A stretch of DNA of 64,000 nucleotides from Vitis vinifera (lineage: Eukaryota > Streptophyta > Magnoliopsida > Vitales > Vitaceae): assembly GCF_030704535.1 (NCBI RefSeq), contig NC_081815.1, forward strand, positions 1,503,001 to 1,567,000, read 5' to 3'. Position 1 is the first letter of the stretch. The number at the start of each line of letters is the position of its first letter. The position numbers and the translations under genes are program-made. Shown piece by piece: positions 22,445 through 35,100 of this stretch. Below the pieces are notes generated by a model that searched no databases, was not told the origin of the DNA, and was given only the letters and a program-made list of their open reading frames with translations.

Positions 22445-22922
22445 TAGGCGTGGGTGCCTTGCTTACACTTATGTGGGAAGAGTGTGGGTGGGACCGTGGG
22501 GAAGGGACATGTCTTAAAAGATAATTCACCCAACTTTCTATCATATTTTGTATCTTTATACAACTCCATATACCTAATTTTAGGCATTCAAAAATATGTA
22601 ACAGAAAAATAAATTTACAATCATAATTAAAAGCAATATTTACAAAGATAGGAAATCGATACTATAATTATGAAAGACACAAAATCTGGTAATGTTCATG
22701 GTGACAGCTATACTTGAATTCAAACTTATTTAAAATTATCGGTTTCCTTTATACGCCCCCGTAAGAACGGGCTACCATAAATAGTTTGTCATTTGGAAAG
22801 TGGTTTGGTGAGTAAATCGGCGAACTGGTCATTAGTGTGAACATGCCAAACATTAGGCATGGGTGCCTTGCTTGCGCTTATGTGGGAAGCGTGTGGGTAG
22901 GACCGTGAGGGAAGGGACATGT
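22445..22922. repeat. 68-bp direct repeat flanking a copia remnant upstream of LCYE
   Basis: Positions 22445-22512 and 22854-22922 match closely (taggcRtgggtgccttgctt, ttatgtgggaag, ggaccgtg, gaagggacatgt). The 341-bp segment between them holds the end of a Ty1-copia coding region on the minus strand. The duplication is too long for a target-site duplication, so a local duplication or an element carrying host DNA is possible. Confidence 0.75.
22738..22852 (-). mobile_element. Ty1-copia retrotransposon remnant (end of RNase H region)
   Basis: The minus strand encodes VHTNDQFADLLTKPLSK followed by a stop, then SPFLRGRIKE in the same frame. This is the typical C-terminal tail of Ty1-copia polyproteins (the ADxLTKPL motif). 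Reverse transcriptase, integrase and protease are absent; I see no intact LTRs. It is a decayed fragment. Confidence 0.7.
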
Positions 22923-22924
22923 AT

Positions 22925-25900
22925 TACCCGTGACCGCTTTGGAGGAGTCTATTAAATGAAAATAATTTATTTTTCTGAAAATATAATAATAATAATAATA
23001 AATAGAGTAGGCTCGTTGTGTTATACCTCATGTATATTTTTTTTGAATGAAACATAAAAGAAATTTCTATTATATATATATATATATATATATTGATTTC
23101 CAAACTTTTAAATATTTGTTTGATAAATATTGTGAATGTTAAAATTTTATTTTAAACTTCATCAAAAAATTTGGAAATCGATAAACTTCTATAAATTTAG
23201 ATTTTATTTTATTTTTTTATTTTAGTATCCGTAGAAACAAAAAATGGAAAATGTTTAAGAAAAATGATTTTTGTAATTATTTTTAAATGTTTAATCATAA
23301 AAACAAAAAGTAAAATATTTGAAATGACACAAATTTTATATTTAAAATGTAAAAAATTTAAAAATGCATGAAGATGTATTAAGTGAAAGGAAAGATGCAA
23401 GAGTGTACTCGACTCATAAATTATTATAAATAGACTTATTTCCAGTCAATTTTGGTTGTCTCGAATTTTCGTGCATCCAGGTAAGAGGAATATCAATATA
23501 ATTTTGAATCAAAACAAATGCCCAACCTAATTATAAATTTATAAATAGTAAATACATTTGCTACGGGTCAATTTTGGTTGTCTTGAATTTTTGTGTATTG
23601 TAAGTCTTTAAAATAAATTATTTTAAAGTTGAAATTAGATGCCGAGCTTTTTTCCCCCCTAAAAAATAATTACTGTGGCCCACAACTCAATCATCTTTGA
23701 TTGTGGTAAGAGGTCTTGACTTTGGGGGCTTACATATGAAATAATTGATTATGTTTGACTTTTGGGACGTAATAAGGAAAGAAAAAAAATAATTTTATCA
23801 AGATTGTATTATGGAAAAGAAAAAATAAATAAAATATAATTAAAATTAATTATAAATATATTTTATTTTAAAATTATTTAATATTTATATTAAATAATAA
23901 AAATAAGTGAAGTGTAATGTCCCATATTGGATATAGGACAAGTTATAGCATTTTGTATATATATAAGCTCGATAAAGACTTTTTTGTCTCAAATTGAACA
24001 ATATTTACATAATTTAGTATAAATACGTAAATATAAAAAAAATATTAATTTAATTCATTCATTACTTAAAATTTTGACACTTTTGTCCTTTTTTTTATTT
24101 CCACGAAAATATCATATTTGCCTGTTCTTAATTCATTTTCCTTTTTTGATGAGTAGCTATTGCTCATGGACAAATATCAATTGCAATAGCTTTCCTATAT
24201 TTCCTTTTTCTTCAAGATCCATCATTTTTCATAGCGATAATAGTGTTTTAGAGGGAGACGAGGCTGAAAATTACTCTAAATAGCTAAAGTTTGCATAATC
24301 ATTGTGAAGTTCATGAAGATTTTTGCACAAAAATACCCGATTCACACATCTCTATTTGCATATATTTTTATCTTCGTAAATTGTTTTCAATATTAAACTG
24401 TTGAAATAATTGTTTACACATAAATAAATGTCAAATATAATCTTTACATTTTACATTTTCACGCATATACAAAACGTTTGTGCTAAACATACAAGGTATT
24501 TGTATTAAGTGTAAGAAATTTATAAAGTTTTTTTTTTCATTTTATTGAAAATATTGTTTACACATCCTTATAAATAGTAAATATAAAATTTTATATTTTA
24601 ACATATGTATAAAACATTCGTATTAAATATATAAGATTTTTGCACTAGTTGTACCAAACCACTCATACAAACCCGTTTATTGTGAATATATTTGTGTATT
24701 TTTAGGGATGTTAATAAAAATGTAAAAATGTCTTAGCACATTTAACATAATTGTGTAATATATGCGTAAACATATGAAAATATATATATTTTTTAATACA
24801 AGCAAACAAAGAAAATGAAACAAATATATAAATAAATTTATTATTTACAAATTTGTATGTGTCATATATGGTTTTGATTTAATTAAATTTAAAAAATAAA
24901 AAATTTCAAAAATTTTGAAATAGAAAAATAATAATTGAATGTTAAATTTATGAAAAATATATTAATATAAACATGTTTTATGCAACTTTTTTTTAATTTA
25001 ATTTTAATAAAATTAAAAATTTTCAAAATAAATAATAATAATAAAACGAATGAATTTTTTTAATTTAATTAAATTTAAAAAATTCAAAATAAAAAGTTAA
25101 ATTAATGAAAAATAAATCAAGAGAATAATCTCAACATAAAAAAATAGCTACAAAATAAAATTTATATGAATATTAAATACATTTTGAAAAATATTTTATT
25201 TATTACTTTTTAATTTTTCTTGATATCTTATTAAATTAATCATCATCAATACTTAATTGTCCATTTTAGGGCTATTTTGGGCATTTACCATTGATGCAAT
25301 TTCCAGCCATATCTCCCCTTATTGCATAATTGTCCCTTTTTCATAATTCTCTTTATTTTTTGTTTAGGTTTTCTGTTGAATTTTTTTGCAATTTTTTTTC
25401 ATAAGGTTTTTTGCAAATGTTTTTTGTTAGGATTTTTTGCATTTTTGTAGGGTTTGTAGTTTTATTGAATATTTTTGGTTTTTAAAAGGGATTTTTGTTA
25501 TATCATTTTTTGATTTTGTTAGAGATAATTATCTTATTTTATATGATAATTATTATTTATTTTAATTATCATAATTAAATTTTGGAGATGTTTATGTATT
25601 TAGAAAATTTTAAAATATCTAGAGTCTGTTAAAAAAAAAACTATTTTAGAATCACACGACCAAATAAACTCCTATTTAACTTGAATTTATAGATATTTAT
25701 ATATTTTAAAATTTTAAAAAGATTTATATTGATTTTAGAGTATTTATGTATTTTGAAAATTTTTAAAACTTAAATATACCTAAAATAAAAGTAAATTTTT
25801 AAAAATTTTAAAATATATAAATATGAAATTAAATAGGTCATTTGAAATTTTCAAAAACATCCATACATTTAAGGAATGGTAAATTTTAGAACAAGGTAAT

Positions 25901-25950
25901 TATCATAATTACAATGGTATATATGAGCTTTTTTCGGCTATTTACACCTA
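22925..25950. other. long AT-rich intergenic region with diverged repeats
   Basis: No gene. Contents: (AAT)n at about 22985-23003, (TA)n at 23069-23093, a repeated block gtcaattttggttgtct at about 23436 and 23565, a stretch starting tgtaatgtcccatattgg at about 23911 that resembles LTR-type debris, two diverged tandem copies of about 120-150 bp (24388-24510 and 24543-24660), and AT-rich inverted sequence with taattatcataatta at both ends (25560-25915) that may be an old MITE. Confidence 0.45.
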
Positions 25951-25996
25951 TCTAAGAAACGGTGACGCCAGGACTCTTTCCTAATCAGTTTGTGAC

Positions 25997-26009
25997 ACGG
26001 CGTCGTTTT
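25997..26009. promoter_or_regulatory. promoter motif ACGGCGTCGTTTT
   Basis: Half-conserved version of the AAACGACGYCGTTTT near-palindrome, about 150 bp upstream of the TRB start codon, probably at or near the transcription start. Role inferred from recurrence only. Confidence 0.35.
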
Positions 26010-26154
26010 AATAACGCATATCTGTTCTTATTGAAAACCTCCAAATTGAATAAAAAGTTAAAAACCCAAAACCCACCCACGACGCTCAGCGACTCTGTCC
26101 TGAGAGGAGACGAGGGTTTAACCAGTGAGAGAGAGGGAGGTGGGGGGGAGAGGA

Positions 26155-29100
26155 ATGGGGAATCCGAAACAAAAATGGACTTCGGAGGAGGAGGAGGCGC
26201 TACGCGCCGGCGTAGCGAAGCACGGCACCGGTAAGTGGAAGAATATCCAGAAGGATCCGGAGTTCAACCATTTTCTGTTCACCCGTTCAAACATCGATCT
26301 GAAGGTCTCTCTCTTTGTCTATGTGTCAATATATGTGCTTTTTTTTTTTTTGGAGCATCGATTGCTCTCTTTGTAATTTTTCTTGCATTGTTTTTTGGAC
26401 TTTGGATGACGAGAAAACTGACGAAATTGAAAGAATTTTCGTCCAGGTTAAGTAGTTGCACTAGGGTCACTACTCACTAGGTTTTGTGTGTGTTAGGGTG
26501 GGGGGTTGAGTTGGTTCCTAAATTATGAATAGGTTATGATTTAGAGCTCTGGTTTTAGATTTTACTAGTTTTCTTGGCAACAAAACGGAACCTATGCGAG
26601 CAAGGAGCAAGATTCTTGGTTTGGCCCTTTGCATTAACTTACTTGGAAGGATGATGCGAAACAATTAGCATTGTTTATATTAACTTTATTGTCTTTGAAT
26701 GCAAAATTTTGATCTGCCGAGACCAAGGCTGATAATCGTGTCGTTTTATGCTGTCTAAAACTGCCGTTTAGGTTGGATACACTTTTGGTTTTTTTTTTTT
26801 TTCATTAAAAAATTTTTTGGAAATTCTTCAACAAACATGGTTGGTGGTTGTGTTTTTACTCATAAATCTTAAAATTGAGGGTACCATTTTGAAATATAAA
26901 GAAGCATAACAAAAAACTGTTTTCCATTCGTGTTTTCTGGTATGAATAAAAGGTAGAAGTGTGGTCGGTTGATTTAATGTTTCTTTAGAGAAAAACTGTA
27001 GGAGAAGACATTCAGGTATTCGGATAAAAATTCTCATATTTTGATACATGTGAATGAGCTATGACACCAAATCACTGAATCAAATTATACCTTTGTTAAC
27101 CTTGTTTATGCAACCCAAGGTATGAGACATTGCTTTAATCATCCCCATAATGGACAGGTGGCTGCAACAGAAGAAGAATTAAACCATGCACCAACCCTAG
27201 AACACCTCAAGAGGGTCAAGGGCTGCTGAGATCTAGATTTGGCTCCTTTTCAGTGAGCTATTGCCAATGACTTCAAGTCTCTGCTCATATCTTGTTGTGG
27301 CAACATTAAGAAAACTCAGGGATGAGACAATTTGATGCCTTATGTTGTGTTAGTAGGGACTAATCCTTTTCTCAGTGCTAGCGTGGTAGGGATGTGAGTA
27401 GATATACGAGCCTTCTGAATGCCAGGTTAATGGGAAAGCACCAACCTCACAAGATCCAATGCCCACTAATTGGTTGCTTCTTTTCAAGCTTAGGGAGAAG
27501 CTTACAAACCCAATTTTCAATATTATGAAACCACTGAAAACTAACTTGAGGAATAGCTAAAGCTGCATTCAGCTAGTAAAAGTGCTAAAACTAACATCCC
27601 AACCCCAAGTGGTGAACTAGAGAGAAAGGTAGCCCTTGTGATATGTGCTGTTAAGGATTAAGTTCCCAGGGTTTGATATAGGAGCAGCAATAGAACCCCT
27701 CTGAAACACTATATGATTAAGTCTATAAAAGGTAAAGGCCTTACTCTATTCCTTCCTAAAGTCAGGAATAACAGCCTTACTACACTAAAGATGCACACTC
27801 ACATCTGCTATCTGGGCTCTGAGGGCACTGTGAACCATTTCAACCATGATTTTAGCTTTGATAAGAAACCAAAAAGAAAAGAAAAAATTATTACAAGGTA
27901 TCTAATAAAGAAAGGGTTGCAATCAAGTATGCAGGAAGCATACAAAACACCCAAGTTTAAGCAGTTTTTTTTCCTTTTAACGTACAAGATCCATCAAAAC
28001 CAATGATAGTTAATCCTATTACTTGTCCCCTGTACTATCAGTTTCTTGCATGCCACATTGACTGTTAGTGATTTTTTCCTGAATGATGAAGTACAACACT
28101 ATCAGTGTGTTTGTGTTCATGGTAGTATATTCACTGTTCAGATCACTTACTAGACTCCATCTTCCTTGAAGGCTTAAATTGGAAATACCCATAGCTCACT
28201 TCTATGCATTATATTCACAACGTTACATATTCCCAAAAATCATTCTGAACATAGTTTCTATTCCAATTCTTGTTTTCTTACATAGGACAAATGGCGGAAT
28301 ATGAGTGTCAGTGCTAGTGGACAAGGTCCAAGGGAAAAATCACGGACTCCAAAAACAAAGGCCAACACAGATGCTCCCAGTGCTGCTACCGTGTCCAATC
28401 CACAAAATTCCAGTTCAGCTGCTCCTGTTACAGGTGATGCCTCAGCAGATGCCATGGATGATGCTTCAAAGAATATACTGGATGGGAAAAGCGCTCCAAG
28501 GTTTGTCTACTTTTTCCTTTTGGCCTTCTCTTTTAAAGGGTTTTTTTTTTCCTTGTTTTTTGTGTTGGAAAAGATCATGCAGGTGATTCCATGAAGCTGT
28601 ATTGTCAATTGTGATGGTATTTAGTATAAACAAAAGGTGAGGTGTATGAGAAAAGATGAGAGGAAAAAGCACTTTATTTTGCAATATGAGGTAAAATAGA
28701 ATTGTGCAAGTCCAATATATTGGTGGCAGATGATTGTGATGGACAGAAGTGACAAGCAACTATAGAGGGAGTTAAGGAATGTAGAAAATGTATGTTGAAG
28801 ACAAGGATTCACTCTCAATTGTTAAGTAGATAAGAAGTAGGCATCTAGTTGGCAAATCAGTACATATTCTTTGTTGACAGGTCCAAAATTCAGTGCTTTA
28901 CATTTGCCAAAAGGAGCAGTATTCAGATGTCTAGGGTGCAGGCAATTACGCTGCACTTTTGTATATAAAATATACATGGGAAGCTAACTATATCAATATG
29001 CATGAGTGAGAAACTATGAAGAAGGCACGGTTGGGAGGTATGCTGGTTCCATGAGTAGGAAGTGTTTCTATACTGTGCATCATTTTATTAATGCAATGTT

Positions 29101-32100
29101 ATGGCCTCATGAGCCTCACAACAAGAGCTTGTTCTGCTTTGTGTTTCATGGGTTGGAATCAAATTTATAACTGTATTCATAAAAATGTGGTGGCAAGTCT
29201 ATGCTCAATTACCCTCTCCCCTAGTCCCTTCAAATATTTCGATGAGATGTCTTATCCTTCAAGCTTAAAACAATGTAGTATAGACGTAAGTGATTATTTT
29301 ATGTGCCTTGTTGTAGAGAATTTACTGAGAGTGGAGTTAATCTTAATAGGAAGAGGATATTTTGCAATTCTTGCTGATGATATGCTATTTTATAAATGGT
29401 ACTTGCACTTTTAGCTTGTTTTTCCCCCCTTTTCCAATGGCCATTTACTCTCATCTTGGTATTTTTGTTCAACTGATGTATTTCACAATGAATGATATGC
29501 ATGTTTGTTGGTGTTTTTCACAATTAATGATTTGTATGCATTACCAATAGCATTTACCTAATAAAAAAGAAAGGTCTTCTAATAACCACATATGGGCACC
29601 GCTACATTTCCTAACCTTTCCTTCTTATTAATTATTTTGCTCTCTTTTTTCTCCTTGATGTGTAACATTACTGCTTTATTTACCAGGTACAATGCAATGA
29701 TTTTTGAAGCGCTTTCAGCCCTAAAAGAGCCAAATGGATCAGACACTAGTACGATTGTTAGCTTTATTGAGGTCAGATAAAAGTGCATTCTCATCTTTGC
29801 AAACTTTCTATATGTTATTTATAATGATTTACCACGGAAAAAAGTGGTTTATTTGGGAAAAAATCATTTCATTTTTCAATCAGTGCCAAAAGTATATTTA
29901 AGATTATGAATAGAAAATGCATATAGGTGGGTACTATTTGTCCTAATTGTCATTTTGAGATGATAAAATCTCCTTGATTAATTTTAATGTTTGTATTGGA
30001 TTGGATTTTTTTACCAAACCATATACGCATTCCTAGAGATGAAACTAGAATTCATGAAACCATTGATTTTAAATAAGTTCTATTATTCAAGGTGACCAGG
30101 AGGTCCTTATAGATGTTGTTAAGGCATGAGAATTAAAACCTGAAATATTGTTAACAGAACTTTATGGAAAGAAGTTTTAACAAAAGTAAATTAATCCTAG
30201 TAAGGGAGGTTCCTAATTTGGGGGATCTTGCTTTGGTGTTGGGTTGTTGGGTGGGAAAGCTTCATGCCACTTATTGAGGCCTACCTTTGGGAGCTTTGTT
30301 CAAGTCTTCAGTTTTTTGGATGTGGTAGAGTACAGGTTTTACAAAAGGTTATGTTGCTGGTTTATAGAAGGCAATAAGAGGAGGATGGGGGGCTTTTAAG
30401 CAAGAATAAGATTTTTTCGTCGGCAATTGAAGATGAACTAAGTTTTAGCAATGTGTTTGGTATGGAGGCTTTCCTTTAAAGGACTCTTTACACTCTCTTT
30501 TCTCTTTTACAACCTTGAGGAGGCTTGGATGACTAATATTGGGTGGTAAGGGGTGGTTGGGTTGTGGGGACATGTTCTCAAAGATATTTCCAATATTCAA
30601 AGGTGGATATCATCGAGGAGTTATTTTGTAAGCTTAAAGTGTTAGGGAGGTGTAGAGGCTAGTAAGTGTTGGAAAGTCTCAGTGAAATCTCTCTATTCAG
30701 TTTTGGATGGATGGAGGAGTGTTTTTTCCTTTAGAGGAACTGTGAGGCTCTTGCATAAGTCTGTTCTTTTTGAGAATGGATCCTAACCTTGTATCTGCTT
30801 AAAACAAGAGGGTGGTTTTTGGCGAGTTATTGCCATATCTAAAAATGCAAATTCGTTTGTTCTTCAACACCTCTTAGGTCCTCTTTTCTTTTGTGACAAA
30901 GTTGCTAATGAGTTTGTAGAAGAATTTTGTGAGCAAGAAGAGAAGGAGGGCTTGGAGAACCACTCTTCTATGCTCGTTTTGGACAATTTGCCAAGAGCAT
31001 AATGAAAGATCCTTTGACCACGTGTGGCTCTTAGATCAATCACATAATGATTCCCTTGTAACCTTTTGCCACTAGTCTCATTAGTCTCTTCAAGATGGTT
31101 TCAAGCTAGCTTTCCATGTTTGTTGGACTAAATCGAGTGGTTCTACTCTAAGTAGTGGGAATGTCGTTTTTGCCCTTTTGGCTTCCTTCTATGCTTCCTA
31201 TCTACTAGGGGTGCACCCTTTATTTGATTGGCACTTTTAATAAATTTTTATTTGATGGTCAAAAATTAATTTGATCGTCTGTATATCATGTAAAAAGATC
31301 GGAAGTATGGAACCTTCTATGCTACCTTACCTCAGAGAAGAAGTGAGCCTTTACCTACAAGCATAGTATGGAACTTTTGGGTACCAATGAAGGTGGGTTT
31401 TTTTTTTTTTTTACTTGGGAAGCTTTTTAGGGAAGGATTTTAACCCTTGATCAACTTAGAAGGAGGGGTTGGAGTATTCCAAATAGATGCTACATGTGTA
31501 AAGGTGATGCATAGTCGGTTGATCACTTGCTTCTCTATTGTTCTAAGGGGATAACTTTGTGGCAGTTGGTTTTCTCTTTGTTTGCATTCTTTTGTTGAAG
31601 GCAATCTTCTGGGTTGACATGGTTCTTTAGTGGGAAAGAAGAGGAAGAAAGCTTGGAGGGCCACTCCTATATTCCTGTTTTGGATGTATGGGGGGGAACG
31701 AAATAGGGGGTCTTTTGAAGGAGTTGAACAATCAGATCAAACAATCAAATCTTCATTTGTGTATCTTTATGGAGTGCGCTAGAGTGCACACAGATGATCA
31801 TTCTTTGTCTATGATGGACTTAATAGATTGGTTGAGCACGAATTAAATGGAGGGAGGTTGTTTTTTGAATTCTCTCTTCTTTTTTGCTTGTTTGTTTTTG
31901 GGGCTAATTGTATTCATTGTGTACTTTGTTGCACCTCTTTTAGACATTTTTTTTTAATTATCTCTTTGTTTGCTTGTCAAAAAGAAAGGTAAAAAATTGA
32001 AATTATGGAATAAACTTTGGTATTCTAGAAGAGGGTAAAACAGGAATGGGGTTGGAATAGTTGTAGATATAATCTCTTATAATCTGACTTATATCCTGGT

Positions 32101-35100
32101 TTTTTTCCCGATAAAAATAATTTTTTTTTTTCCCTGTTAGGAATTGAACCTGGAACCTCCTTCTTCCCCATCCCAAACCCTAGTCACTTGGCATTTGGCA
32201 TTGGTTACCATTAAGATCAGCCCCTTCGGTAATATTCCTCATCCAAATTGATCATGTTAATTTAGTGGTCTTAGGTTTTTCATTGCCAAAAAATGTGAAA
32301 AAAAGAATCAATAGTATCTCAATGTTATTAGCTTCTCTTTCAAATCTATTAAGACCCCCACCCCCGCCCACAACAATAATATTCCTTTTCCAAATTTTAA
32401 TTTAGTGGTCTTAGGTATTTTGTTGCCAAAAATGTCGAAATCAAGAGTATCCCAGTATTATTAGCTACTTTTTCAGACTGATCTTTAATTCGTTTGTAGC
32501 TAATTTATATTAATTATTTTGTTTAAAAAGTTAATTGCTTTAATGCAGTGATGCAATAGTAAATATTTTGGTATCTAACGAGAAATGATTTAATTTTTTG
32601 TGGGATATTACTGAATCTCAGAATTGGACACAAAACCTCTTCGTCCTTGTCCTTGTACTAACTCGTTACAACTTGATTTAGGCCTTAGTGCAAAATCACA
32701 TCCAACTTGTATTACTGTCATATTATCATGGTGATGATCATCATAATCATCAACACCAATGTCATCATAATTGGTAGGAGTAGTAGTGTGCTGTTTGTCT
32801 TGATTTTTGACTCTATGAAAAATAACTTGTCTCTGTTTGAAATTATTTTATGCAGCAAAGACATGAGGTGCCACAAAACTTTAGGAGGTTATTAAGTTCA
32901 AGATTAAGACGGCTTGTTGCACAAGACAAACTTGAAAAGGTGAATGAATTTAACTTTAAATGCAAGTTATTTGTTTTTTGATGGGATAACATAAAATTTA
33001 TTTTCACTGCTTATTTTTTATTGTGATCTATTTCTCTTACTGAATTGCTAAATTTTCTTGTTCAAAACTGACAAAACATATTGTTGATATCATATTTACA
33101 ATGCATCCTAATGCTTGAGTTTTTCTTAATAATTCAAAACATTACTTTCTACCTCTATTTGGCACGGCAGCATTTTGGAAGATCAACCTATTGAGTTGCT
33201 TCTATTCCTAGCTGCATAGGGTTGTCAAATTGCTTGCACTTCTTTGTTGTCTAAAAATGATCGAATTTTTATAGGAAATTTTTTGTATTTGTCATGATTT
33301 AGTTTGTGCCTGCTTGATGATGATATATACATGTTATTGTTGAACTCCTTACAACATTTGTATTAACTTTTCACGTGATTCAGCCATTTGTCTTAATTGT
33401 GTCATACCATTGAGAAATAGGAATCTACATTATAGAAGATTTCCTGCAATTATTTCTCTCTATGGTTGTCATTATTCTAGGCCATAAATGTTGCAACTGA
33501 TAAGTGATTGTTAAAGATTGCATGTCACTATGTCCTCAAAGATAGCACTGCCCTTGCTTACTGTGAATTAGATTAAAGGATGTTTCTATAGGCTTACAGC
33601 CCTAAAATTATGCAATAATTGAAAGAACCTAAATAGGCTTTATACAGTGAGTGTCAACCTCATCAGACATAACTTGTTGCCTAAAACAGGTTGGGTAGGA
33701 AATACACTTTACACATCACTCCAAACACTTGAACCCAAAAACTCAACAGTCAGGTCACAAACTGTTCAGTACATTACTTGCTTTGGGCTCATAGATGAGC
33801 TAACAAGCTGTAAAACCTGTCTAAACAACTAAGATGGTCCTAGAAACCTTTTGGTCCCACCCTTGAGAAGGTGTCCCTTTTTATGGCACTATCAAACAGC
33901 CATCTAGCATTTTGCTATCAAACAAGAATTCAGATTAACAACACATTTGAGCTAGGAAATCTTCAACCCTGATGGATCTGAACACTCATTTATTGCATAA
34001 ATAGAGTCAAGCCTTGATGAAAAATACAGAATGCAACACACATGCTGATAATTGTGATGGGATGTGGAGTAGGGAAACCGCCTGTCACTTGGGCTGTCCC
34101 TGGGTGCTTCCTTCAAAGCTTCAGCTGTTTGGGATGTGGTCGAGGAGAGGTTTTCCAAAAGACTAGCTCCATGGAAAAGGCAATACCCCTCAAAAGGAGG
34201 GACACTAACTCTGCTAAAAAGTACTCTTTGCAGCTTACCAATTTACTTAATGCCCCTTTTAATTATTCCCAAGTTGGTAGTTGTGAGACTAAGAAAAAAT
34301 TCTAAGGGATTTCCTATGAGGAGGAGGGACTCTTGGGAAAAAGCCCCTTCTAGTGAAATGGTTGACGATTTGCAAATATGAAAAGAAAAGGGATCTAGCC
34401 ATTAAGGAGTTGAGCATTCTCATTAAGGCTTTATTGTGTAAATGGTGTTAGAGATTCACATTGGAGTGAGATATGTTGTGGAGACAGGTCATAGTAGGTA
34501 AGTTTGGAGAGGAATCAAAAGGATGGTGCTCTCGGGTAGGGAGAGAAGGCTATGGTGTGGGCTTGTGGAAACCTATAAGAAAAGGGTGCGGAATTTTTAA
34601 AGCTAATCAAGATTTGAAATGGGTTTTTAGCATGATGTATGGTGTGGTGATGTTCCCTTAAAGGATGCTTTTCCATCTCTGTTTTGTTCTCCTTGGCAAG
34701 TTCCAAGGAGGCATGGGTGGATGATGTTTGGGAGGTAGAAGGTGGGATGGTCATGTGGAACCCTTGCTTCTTAAGACGTTTTCAAGATTGGTAAATGGAC
34801 AAGGTTGAAGAGTTCCTTCGGAGGCTATACATGTTAGGAAGAACTAGCTGAGGGGTTTGGAAGGTTAGCAAAGGTGGGAAATTCTCCAAGAAGTTTTTTA
34901 ACTCCACCTTGGAATTAGAGGGTGAAGTGTCATTCCCATCAAAGTTAGTTTAGTGTTCTTGGGCTCCTACCAAAGTGGGTTGTTTTCCGTGGGGAGTGGC
35001 TTAGGGAAGGATTCTTATCATGCACCAGCTTAAAAGGAGAGGATGGTTTTTGGCGGGTTTGTATGTGTAAAGATGCAAAAGAATTAGTAGACCATCTTCT

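Noticed and set aside
22195-22587. Minus-strand open frame of 130 codons upstream of LCYE
   Set aside because: Overlaps the LCYE TATA box and CT-rich promoter region; composition is unlike protein and no motif is seen.
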